37,133 nucleotides of DNA from Jaenimonas drosophilae (lineage: Eukaryota > Euglenozoa > Kinetoplastea > Trypanosomatida > Trypanosomatidae), in NCBI GenBank assembly GCA_030849065.1, contig JASAON010001473.1, positions 1-37,133 of the forward strand, in the 5' to 3' direction. The position numbers and the translations under genes were made by a program. Below are positions 1 through 8,200 of the stretch, piece by piece; the stretch's first letter is position 1; every line of letters begins with the position of its first letter. The notes under the pieces are model-generated. The model saw nothing but the letters and a program-made list of their open reading frames with translations, was not told the DNA's origin and did no database searches.

Positions 1-1274
1 TGGCCAAGTCGACGCACACCAAGACCAAGACGAAGAGCACCAAGAAGCACTCCTCGAAGAAGGAGGAATCCCATGAGGAATCCCCTCACCACCACTCTCA
101 CCACGAGGAGTCCCCCCACCACCACTCCCACCGCGAAGAGTCCTCTCATCACTCCAAGTCACGCGACGTCTCCCCCGTGAGGAAGTCCGAAGAGCACCAC
201 TCTGAGCGCCGCGGATCTGTCTCGCAGTCCCCCGCCCGGTCTGAGGTCTCTTCTCAGCGCTACTCCATCCGCAAGGTGGAGCGCAAGAAGTCTCCCCCGC
301 GCTTCAAGGAGAGCCGCGGCCCCCACGTGACAATCCGCAACGTGGAGAAGATTCGCCCTTCCATCCCGGAGGGTGTGAACTCCCCACGCAGCGTGCATCT
401 GTGTGAGAAGAACAAGGTGAACCCCGCTCACCTCGCTCCCCGCACTCTGGATGACTTCAAAGACCCCAGCGTCACTCGTGAGGTGGCTGAGGTTCGTCTT
501 CGTAGCTACGAGAACCGTCGCATTGCGCACATGGAGCTCCTTCTCCCCAAGTACAACAAGGATTGCCCCCCGAAGGCTAAGATCACCCCTGAGGAGCAGG
601 CCGCAAAGGAAGCAGAGTCTGCTCTGCGTGAGCGCAGTCTCAGCCGCGGCCAGAGTCACCACAGCACCCACCACAGCCACGCGGGTCACGAGCATGAGCA
701 TGAGCACCACGAACACCATGAGCACCACGACCACGAGCACCACGACCATGAGCACCATGAGCACGAGCACCACCACGATGAGCACAAGCACGGCCACAAG
801 CACCACAGTGGAAGCCCTCACCGCGAAGGATCCCAGCAGCGCGAATCCAGCGGACCGCGCAAGACTCGCCACGCAGCTCCACCTGCCCAGCCTATTCTGC
901 CCAGTGAGGCGAAGATTCTGAGCCGCTGCAAGATTGAGAACCGCGACCCCACCCCAGGAGAGGTCGCCCTGCTGAACGAGATTCGCGCTAGGGAGCTGAA
1001 GCGCGTGGACGCTCGCGACCGTGCCGCCTACATTGTGGAGGGTAAGGAGCTTGCGGCGTTGGAGAGGTCCCTCGAGGTGGAGCGCCGCGCTGATGGCCGC
1101 CTTCGCGAGAAGGATGACTCCACCCACCGCACCAAGGTCAAGCGCCACTTCGACCGCGAGCGCCGCTTCCAGGAGGTGGATGGACGCCTGAAGGCGATGC
1201 ACGAAGCCCGCGAGGTGGCCGCGGAGGAGACCGCTGGCCGCCGCCACAGCCAGGAGCGTGAGGAGACTCCTTAA
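1..1274 (+). CDS. His/Glu-rich, highly charged protein (5' end at window edge)
   Basis: The reading frame is open from base 3 to a TAA at 1272-1274, giving at least 423 residues. The codon before the first complete one is ?TG, so the window may begin one base inside the true ATG; this is inference. The N-terminus is Lys/Ser/Thr-rich, then comes a short repeat of the EESPHHHSH type (about bases 67-150). A long His/Glu/Asp tract lies at about bases 655-810, in units such as EHH and DHE. The last 120 residues are Arg/Glu-rich and probably helical. There is no signal peptide or membrane segment in the visible part. I do not recognise the family. The His tract could bind metal ions or be a disordered spacer. 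A long minus-strand frame opposite it is a shadow of the repetitive composition. Confidence 0.8.
   Translation, partial: AKSTHTKTKTKSTKKHSSKKEESHEESPHHHSHHEESPHHHSHREESSHHSKSRDVSPVRKSEEHHSERRGSVSQSPARSEVSSQRYSIRKVERKKSPPRFKESRGPHVTIRNVEKIRPSIPEGVNSPRSVHLCEKNKVNPAHLAPRTLDDFKDPSVTREVAEVRLRSYENRRIAHMELLLPKYNKDCPPKAKITPEEQAAKEAESALRERSLSRGQSHHSTHHSHAGHEHEHEHHEHHEHHDHEHHDHEHHEHEHHHDEHKHGHKHHSGSPHREGSQQRESSGPRKTRHAAPPAQPILPSEAKILSRCKIENRDPTPGEVALLNEIRARELKRVDARDRAAYIVEGKELAALERSLEVERRADGRLREKDDSTHRTKVKRHFDRERRFQEVDGRLKAMHEAREVAAEETAGRRHSQEREETP
655..810 (+). repeat. Low-complexity His/Glu/Asp-coding tract (CAC/GAG triplets)
   Basis: Within the first gene, CAC/CAT codons alternate with GAG/GAC codons, encoding dozens of His residues with Glu and Asp between them. 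The DNA is built of degenerate hexamer-like units (gagcac, caccac, gaccac). Such tracts change length by replication slippage, so copy number may vary between strains. Confidence 0.8.
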
Positions 1275-2212
1275 AACCAACCGATTACCCCATCGGCTTC
1301 TTCCCACCTCCAAACATCCCCTACTGCAGACACTCATCTGCACAGACGGTCTCGTCAGGCCTGCATCAACGGCGGCTGGGAGGTCGTTGCGTTGTGGGGG
1401 GATCTGGTGGACTCTCACGAAGTAAAGCAATTTTGGCAAAGGGAAAACAAAAAGTGAAATTCAACAACAACAACGAGAGAGAGATGGCAGTCAGTGGCAC
1501 GCCACTGACAAACAACCAAATCGAATCGAGTTCAAATGAAGTAGAGGGTGGATATGGGAGTTCGTGCTTCCCTGCCCGTCTGTGGGATGGGGTGCTTGTG
1601 AGAGTGGGGAGACCATCATCTTTCGGAATAAGTGAGATAGATTGAGGTTGGTGGGCAGCGAGGTTGCACTGCTCCCCACGATTCCCACCCAATCTCACCT
1701 ATCCACTAGCAGACCCACATCCGGGCACCATGGATCCATCTCCTGTACGCTTTAGGTTCTTTTATCTTTCTATTTTTCTCCACCTCATATATCCTATGTT
1801 GTTCTTGGGCAGCTCCAACAGCACGGCATGGTAAGGCGCAAGATTGGATATCTTAAGATATTCCTCAGGCTGCCCCCAATACACAGAACGAACAATCACT
1901 CGCTGTTTTTCTTCAAGTTCCTGTGTGGTGAGTGAGCAGTGGCTGTTCATGCTCGTCAGTGCTGTCTGTTGGAGCGCAAGTTGTTCACCTGGTGACTCAT
2001 ATTGTGAGAGGAGGAGTAGCCCTCAAGAAGAGGAACGCCAACGTAGTTCATATTCACCCGTAAGGGTGCGGGTGTGTGTTAGAAGGAGAGTTCCCAGGCA
2101 TTGCAGTGGGAGCCCCTCTTTCTTGTGTCTCTCGGTTGGAAGTACCACCAAGTGCCTAATTTATGCTTCCGTTTTTTTTGTACTTGCTTTCACTAGGGTC
2201 ACTACTTCCATC
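1275..2212. other. Intergenic region before the topoisomerase small subunit
   Basis: This 938-base stretch should hold the 3' UTR of the His-rich gene and the 5' UTR of the next. A strong pyrimidine tract lies at about 1752-1790 with an AG at 1811-1812. Downstream a 35-codon ATG frame (1828-1935) has no other support. A second pyrimidine tract at 2167-2194 is the better splice signal for the next gene. I see no RNA gene. Confidence 0.5.
2167..2196 (+). promoter_or_regulatory. Polypyrimidine tract and AG trans-splice acceptor (topoisomerase small subunit)
   Basis: A T-rich pyrimidine run that includes eight consecutive T ends in CACTAG with the AG at 2195-2196. The first ATG after it, at 2213, opens the topoisomerase frame. 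This fixes the start and excludes the long upstream extension of the same frame. The acceptor is inferred from pattern, not mapped. Confidence 0.7.
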
Positions 2213-2842
2213 ATGCAGCCCGCTTCCGCACCAGCAAAGGTTCCCGTAAAGGTCCCAGTCAAGATGCCCATGAAGGTGCCCGTACCCGCTCCAGCTCCAC
2301 CCCGCCGCCATCGTGACGAGGACAGCGATGACGAGCAACTGTTTCGGAAGCGGTCGAAGGTGGATACCACCTCCAGCTCATCTCCTTCTGGCAGTGACAG
2401 CGGGAGCAGCTCTTCAGCGAGTCAGAGCCGTAGTAGCAGCCAGAGTAGTGTTCAGCTCTCCGAGGACGACGAGCCCACTCTATTTGACCTCGCAAAGGAT
2501 GATGGCCTCATCAAGGCCGAGGCTGAGGCTCTTCTGGATGAACCAGCGGCAGACGCGGCACCAGCAATTCCCCCTCGCCCTCCCATTATCCGTTCGTTCC
2601 CTTCAGATATTTCGAAATCCCTTCAGCAGTTCAAGGATCGACTGAACCGTGAGGAGAATGCCATTCGTATGAAGGACGACAACAAGGCCGTGGCGCTGGG
2701 AACGAGTAAGGTCAATTACATCGATCCCCGTATCATTTGCTCATGGGCAAAGGAGCATGATGTGCCCATCACGCGAATCTTCTCAGCCACCCTCATCAAG
2801 AAGTTTCCATGGGCCATGAGCTCAGAGAACTTTGACTTCTAA
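2213..2842 (+). CDS. TOP1S: DNA topoisomerase IB small (catalytic) subunit
   Basis: Kinetoplastids split topoisomerase IB into a large core subunit and a small subunit that carries the nucleophilic Tyr; the two assemble in nucleus and kinetoplast to relax supercoils. This 209-residue protein has the hallmark SKVNY motif (SKINY/SKxxY class) with the Tyr at residue 169 (codon 2717-2719), followed by the conserved C-terminal domain with IDPRI, the [10 protein letters not shown] stretch and the terminal [12 protein letters not shown]. The first 110 residues are disordered: Lys/Val/Pro repeats (about 9-30), a basic RKRSK patch that could be a nuclear signal, then a Ser-rich segment (about 53-82). 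It is shorter than the Leishmania donovani protein (262 residues, Tyr222), the difference lying in the N-terminal tail. The upstream in-frame extension lies before the splice acceptor and is not counted. The large subunit is not in this window. Confidence 0.95.
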   Translation: MQPASAPAKVPVKVPVKMPMKVPVPAPAPPRRHRDEDSDDEQLFRKRSKVDTTSSSSPSGSDSGSSSSASQSRSSSQSSVQLSEDDEPTLFDLAKDDGLIKAEAEALLDEPAADAAPAIPPRPPIIRSFPSDISKSLQQFKDRLNREENAIRMKDDNKAVALGTSKVNYIDPRIICSWAKEHDVPITRIFSATLIKKFPWAMSSENFDF

Positions 2843-3235
2843 GCCAGCCTTGCGTGGGATAGCTCGGAAGTGTGCGCGCCTGTGAATTCTTCCCCGTTTA
2901 CGATCTGTCGCTTCCAACCATGGAGAAGGTACGCGACTCATGCGTAGGAGCAGAACGAGTTCGGCTTGGCGCACAGTTCATACACCACCTGTCGAGTACC
3001 AGCCGATATGCAATGATACCATGTGTGCGTTGGCGCTATTCAGACCTGTAATGCATTGTACGAACTAAAGTCAACTTGACCGGTCACGACACTTTGAGGT
3101 CGCCGTGCTGAAGGACGGTTTGCAACTGCATGTGTGAATCCACTGAAACGTGTTTTCTCTTTTCTATTTCTTCCTTTCCTCCTCAATGTTTCCACAGCAG
3201 TTGGGTATGATAAGCTTGGCGTAAGGCGAGTAGAA
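2843..3235. other. Intergenic region with splice signal for the methyltransferase gene
   Basis: This region holds the 3' UTR of the topoisomerase gene and a dense pyrimidine tract at about 3150-3183, followed by CACAGCAG with AGs at 3196-3197 and 3199-3200. Translated in frame with the next gene, the tract gives a hydrophobic Phe/Leu-rich peptide that imitates a signal peptide. No other gene is seen. Confidence 0.6.
3150..3200 (+). promoter_or_regulatory. Polypyrimidine tract and AG trans-splice acceptors (methyltransferase)
   Basis: A run of T and C with few purines ends in two close AGs (3197 and 3200). Messages spliced here lack the upstream ATG at 3134 and begin translation at the ATG at 3236, about 36 bases downstream. 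It decides the start of the methyltransferase. Confidence 0.7.
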
Positions 3236-4033
3236 ATGGAACCCGAGAGCAACGCCTCATATGCAAAAAAGAGCTACTGGGATGATCGCTACACGACGGA
3301 GGAGCAGTATGACTGGTTCCCTTCCATTTACGATGCATGCGTTGATGCCGTTTTCGAATCTGTTGAAGAGGTGCATCGTAAGAGTTGTTCCAACGAGCAG
3401 AACTTCTCACACTCGGTGCAGGAAATTAAGGTGCTGCATCTTGGGACAGGTAACTCAGCTCTTTGTGCTGATTTATTTGATCGCTACTCGAAGAAGTATG
3501 CTGGCACGACAGCCCCTTACCGACTTCTTCAAGTTGCCATTGACTACTCTGAGGTCGTGATTGCCCGCATGCAGGCAAAGTACACGTCGGTGCGTCCGTC
3601 GACCTCCGAGCAAAATTCAAGTTCTACCAACGACCAAGCACAGGTGCCGACCTACCTCCCAGATGTGGTCTTTGCCGTTGCGGATGTGTGTGATTTATCC
3701 ACAATTCGTACCGAGCACGGCCCTTTCTTTGACTTGGTAGTAGACAAGGGGACGATGGATGCCCTGCAGGCCGACCACGTGGATGAAGAGAAGATACATG
3801 CCATGCTGACTGAAGTCAGCAGCTGCCTGGGTGCCGCGGATTCAGCATCAGAACAAGATCATCACTATCGGCAGTTCGTTCAGATCACTTGGGAGCAGCC
3901 CTACTACCGGCTGTTCTACACCGTGCCCAAGGAGCCTGGGACAACACGGTACATTTGGGATGATAAGGTGAGGCATCGCCCCATTGGTGAAAGTGACATG
4001 TACAAGTTGTATGTTTACGAGGTTAATGCCTAG
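3236..4033 (+). CDS. SAM-dependent methyltransferase, EEF1AKMT4/METTL13-like
   Basis: The protein has 265 residues and a class I methyltransferase fold. The N-terminus has the YWDDRY motif (14-19) followed by YDWF (25-28), typical of the METTL12/METTL13/EEF1AKMT4 family, which methylates lysines or the N-terminus of elongation factor 1A. Motif I is VLHLGTGNS (66-74), where the usual second Gly-x-Gly is present as GTG. An acidic ADVCDL motif and FDLVVDKGTMDAL (about 165-177) match the family's motif IV region, in which DKGTLDA is characteristic. The start at 3236 is the first ATG after the splice acceptor; an upstream ATG at 3134 would add a false signal peptide encoded by the pyrimidine tract. 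The product should therefore be cytosolic. The substrate is inferred from family only. Confidence 0.85.
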   Translation: MEPESNASYAKKSYWDDRYTTEEQYDWFPSIYDACVDAVFESVEEVHRKSCSNEQNFSHSVQEIKVLHLGTGNSALCADLFDRYSKKYAGTTAPYRLLQVAIDYSEVVIARMQAKYTSVRPSTSEQNSSSTNDQAQVPTYLPDVVFAVADVCDLSTIRTEHGPFFDLVVDKGTMDALQADHVDEEKIHAMLTEVSSCLGAADSASEQDHHYRQFVQITWEQPYYRLFYTVPKEPGTTRYIWDDKVRHRPIGESDMYKLYVYEVNA

Positions 4034-4195
4034 CATCTACGTGTATTGTTGCTTCAGTTTCCCAAGTGCAGACAAGCAAGTGGCATACATTGTAGATGAG
4101 ATAATCACACGAGTAAAACAAACATATAAAACAATCATACACCCACTTGCTCAATGCGCTGCTGTCATGACCCCTCTCTCACGACCATGGTGCGA

Positions 4196-4226
4196 CCTTA
4201 CCTTGTCCTTTTTTCGTTTGGGATAG
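4196..4226 (+). promoter_or_regulatory. Polypyrimidine tract and AG (small coiled-coil gene)
   Basis: A pyrimidine run with six T ends at about 4217, and the first AG is at 4225-4226. The ATG at 4268 is the first one downstream, leaving a leader of about 40 bases. Confidence 0.5.
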
Positions 4227-4267
4227 TACATTAACTGCTTCTGCCGGAGAAATCCACCTGGAGGTCC

Positions 4268-4828
4268 ATGCGCTCGTGGAGATGGATCGCATCTGAGCCT
4301 CTTCAGTGCTTCTCTGGAATCTCATGGACATGCTCCACGGTGACACCTGAGCGGTGCGGCTCTAGCCTTTCCCGGCGCAGCACAACCGCGGCTGCGCGTC
4401 CGGGCCCGTCCACGGCGAAAGGGACACAGCGGGCAACACCAGCTCCCTCTGCTTCTAACGATTTGGGGAAATATGACGACGTCATGAAGCACCTGCGCTC
4501 TACTTCAGGCATGATGCCTAGAGATGAGGACTACCGAGCACTACTACTAGATCTGCTGCTATACCGCCAGGAGTCATTGTTACCATTGCTGAAAGCATTA
4601 CAAAATGAACGTCACCAGCTTCAGCGGTCCATGAAGCGATTTGACGCAAAGGTACGAAAGATGTCAAGGGTACGGAATGATATCAGAAGGCTGCTACTGG
4701 AGCACGAGGCAAAGCGTGATGCGGAGCTGGCAAGTGCCCTCATCGCTGCCGGAGGCCACACTGCGTCTTCATCTCCAGCAGCTACAAGTGATGTGGAAAA
4801 CGATGCAGAGGATGAATTTGAGCTGTGA
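4268..4828 (+). CDS. Small coiled-coil protein, family not recognised
   Basis: This is a 186-residue frame. The first 65 residues are Ser/Thr/Ala/Pro-rich with many Arg and few acidic residues, possibly disordered or a targeting region. From about residue 80 to 155 a charged helical segment with Leu repeats (LLLDLLLYRQESLLPLLKAL, then an Arg/Lys-rich stretch) predicts a coiled coil. The tail is acidic (ENDAEDEFEL). The start at 4268 is the first ATG after a candidate acceptor, but internal ATGs at codons about 77 and 86 cannot be excluded. No domain is recognised. The good fit to a trans-spliced unit and the gene-like spacing support a real gene. Confidence 0.6.
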   Translation: MRSWRWIASEPLQCFSGISWTCSTVTPERCGSSLSRRSTTAAARPGPSTAKGTQRATPAPSASNDLGKYDDVMKHLRSTSGMMPRDEDYRALLLDLLLYRQESLLPLLKALQNERHQLQRSMKRFDAKVRKMSRVRNDIRRLLLEHEAKRDAELASALIAAGGHTASSSPAATSDVENDAEDEFEL

Positions 4829-5280
4829 AGGGAGTGATATCTAACCTTTGACTGAACCCGTTGGAAACCAAAAGGTGCGTGAATAGTCAGAGACGACTGG
4901 TAAGTGTGCAGTTTCCGGTGCCTTTTCCTCGTCTGGTCAACAGTGTTCTGTAAGTTCTCTCGCTTCCGCGGAATGGCCCAAAAAACACGCGGCTAGGTAT
5001 CTGTTAGGGGTGTGTGAAACCCTTAGGACCAGGATTTTTTTCACCGTGTCTACGACGCTGCCGCTGTAAAGGTGCTAGCTAACGGATGGAGAAGCTCTTC
5101 CGCAGCTTTGGGCTACCTCCCACATAAATCAAATTCTTAACTACGACAATGATAGCTGATTTATGATGTATCACTCAGCAATGTTCCTATTTCAATCTGA
5201 TTTTGTCACTTCATTCATACAGGAAGTGCATGTGGCGCTGTCATCAGTTCTAGTTTTCAAGAGAATTTAGTGGCGTTCTC
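4829..5280. other. Intergenic region before the giant helical-repeat gene
   Basis: These 452 bases hold UTR sequence. A pyrimidine-enriched stretch (about 5183-5219) ends in CATACAG with the AG at 5221-5222, a good acceptor for the ATG at 5281. I looked for a tRNA or snoRNA and found no convincing fold or box pair. Confidence 0.5.
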
Positions 5281-8200
5281 ATGCGTTGTACTTTGCAGCG
5301 GTGTGTGCGTTCACCTCGCACTGCCTACTTTCTGAACCCCTCCGGCCATGTCGCTGTTCGATGCTCCTCACGGGCAGCGCCAGCTGCTGTCTCCACGCCA
5401 CACACATACGTCCCACCGACGGTTTGCTCCGTTGGGTCAGCCGGCCCATCTCCACCAACAGTGCCGGCTCCTACTGAGGTAAATCACGTCGTTTCGCGTG
5501 CACTGCAAGAGGGGGACTGGCAACGTGGAGCTCAACTTCTGCGTGGTGCAGTGCGCATTGGTTGTGTACCTCCGCAGTCAACCTACGTCGCAGTAATCCA
5601 AGCTGTAGCCACCAGCGGGGGCTGCTCTGCTGCTGTGGAATTGATCAACACATTGGGAACCAGCCGCTCATCCTTAACCGCGATGTACAACTTGGCGGCT
5701 GATGTCATGCAGAGCAACCGTGGTGGTACCTCCTCGACGATCTCCACCGACTCACCACGAGAGTTGGGCTCCAGTGACAAGGAGCTCCTGGGGCTTGTGC
5801 AAGCTGCTATCCAGCAGAGAATTGCACTCTCCCCACAGCACCGACTAGCACTTTTCCATGCGCTCCTTCAAGCACAACAAGCGCAGGAGTTGGTTTCTCT
5901 TGCCACAGCCTTGGTGTCGTGTATGAGGAGTGAGGCGAGAGAGGTGACTTCACCTGCAACTCTTTCCGGGTCGCATGACACTTCGCAGCCGATCGATTGC
6001 CTCACCTCCAGTGAGCTTGTGGCCACCCTTCAAGCAGCGGAGACGACAACCGATTGGAAGGCAGCATCTCTGTTCATGTCGCATTGGCTGGATGTTTCAT
6101 CGGCGGGCTCTACAGCGGCAATCGCGTCTGAGGCTTTGGTGTACTGCCTGCGAACCTACGCGGATGCACTCCAAGGTGAAGATACGGAGAGCATACCATG
6201 GCAACGTGTGGCAGCACTGGCGGAGCAATGCACCAGCAACGCGCAACATGGTGGAGATGAGGCGGTGACAGCGGCGTTGGAGCGCTTAAAGGCAGCGGCA
6301 GCAGCTTCGTCGTGCTTGGAACCTTCAATCTCCACTATTGGAAGCGCAGATGCCGATACTTCCGTTCTGCGGAAGCTGTTTTTGGTGGACCGTCCCCATG
6401 AGAACGTGCGCGCCGCTGCAGCGGAGCTGGCCCTACCCATGGGATTGGTTCCGCGCCTGCTTCGGGCCGCCATACCCCTCCTCGCCCGTGATGCACACAA
6501 CTCACAAGGCCCTTCTACCTACGAGCGATGGGTCCATGTCGTGATGTTTCTAATGCACCTCAGCAGTAAATCAGAGCTTCAGTCAAGAGGAACGGAAGAT
6601 CTGCAACTGGCGGAGCTTTTTCCACACCCAGATCTTGTCGTTGGCTCGAGCTCAGAAGCAATGCCATTGTGGAAGTATCTCATTCAACATCTCGCCAGTC
6701 ACGGCGATGAATGCCATTTGGAAACCGTAGATGTTGCACCGAAGCTGCGATTAATCATTTGGCTACTCCACTACACTCGATACACGGATCAGTGGTACGC
6801 GAGAAATGCCAAAATGGCTGTCCTCACGGACATCGCCGATCCTCAGCAATCGTCAAGTGAAGCGGCAGAGCATGGCAATCTGCTACACGCGAGGGAGAAA
6901 CTTCTGGATGAGCTTTACTACGCCATGACGACACGCCAACAAACTTATGCCATTGCCGTTCAAAGACTATTGCTGGAGGTGGTGAGAGAGGTGACGCTAT
7001 CGTCGTGGATGGATTCACCTCAGCCCTCCAGAGACAACATGTGGCACCGTCTATGCGTCAAACTGTTGTTAGCCGGAGGTGCACCTGATGCGCTCGAAGC
7101 AGGCATCACGACCATTGCCGACGCAGTGGTTGCCTCGTCCAAGATTCTCACGCCGAGTGACTGGATTCCTCTGCTTGACTACCACAGGGCACTGCTCCAG
7201 GAGGGCGTGGCCCATGCACAAGTCTTCAAAGAGTTGGAGGCAACCTTTCGGCGTTATCATGCCTGGGAGGCGGCGCTGGCATACAGTGATACCCATCGAG
7301 AATCAACGCAGGATACAGCCCCTCTGCGCCGCTGCGTCATTCCGCTTCTCCTCGAGGCAGGTCAATGGGAGCTTGTGCTCTCACATCTCCCACCACCGGA
7401 GGGGCGCACCACGTCCGATCGCCTGTCCGCCTTTGTTGCACAGAAGGGCATCATCGAAGCCGCGATTGAATCCTCAGTGCGAGAGAAGAATGCCGATGCC
7501 GTTCTCCGTGGCGTGCAGTCCATACATGAGTTGCAAAGTGTGGTTGAGGCTAGTGGGGTCCTTGCCGAACAAGCGGGTGGCGGGGCACTGCAATGGACGG
7601 CCAGCATGCATTCAGACATTGCCGTCTCCTGTGCGTTGCTCTTTGTCGAGTTGGGGTGTGGGGAAGAGGCCGTCACAATGGTGGAGGTGCTCGAGCGGGG
7701 TGGTGCAACCGCCTCCGGCACAAATGCGTCGTCAGCAACCCTGGTGCTGGGTCTGCAAGCCTACCGACGTGCGTTTGTGGAAGGTGTGGCATCAATCTCA
7801 TGTACAGCGCGTGATCCACCTACATCTAACGCACGCGATCGCCCTTTGATTCAGGTTTGCTTCGCGTCTTGCGGTATGTTCCACCGTGGAGATGCGATCA
7901 CTGCTTTTCGTATTCTCGCCGACAATCTGCGAGCCGATGACGTTGACGCACCGGCTGCAGATGCTTCTAGCACCTTTGCACAGCATTCATGGGTGACGAA
8001 TGGCGAAGCCCTCATACGCAATGCACCACCACCGGTCTTAGGTGCCTGCTCAGGCTTGTTCTTCATCCTCGCTGCCATTGTGGAGCGCATGGTGAAGCAG
8101 ATATGCATGGAGTGTGATGCGACCCAATCTCCCCAAAGCTGCAGCTCACATGCAAAGGATGTGGAGGGTGTAGCCAGGGTCCTGATCGCCTGGGCGTGTA

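Noticed and set aside
159..1439. 426-codon frame on the minus strand
   Set aside because: It lies opposite the His/Glu-rich gene; its Val/Leu-rich sequence is the antisense reading of CAC/GAG triplets and all other genes are on the plus strand.
1828..1935. 35-codon ATG frame after a pyrimidine tract and AG at 1811
   Set aside because: Possible small gene, but the peptide is not distinctive and a better splice signal for the real gene lies downstream.
4829..5280. Search for a tRNA or other RNA gene in the intergenic region (and in 13121-13859 and 16830-17418)
   Set aside because: No cloverleaf, A/B box pair or snoRNA box pair was convincing by eye.
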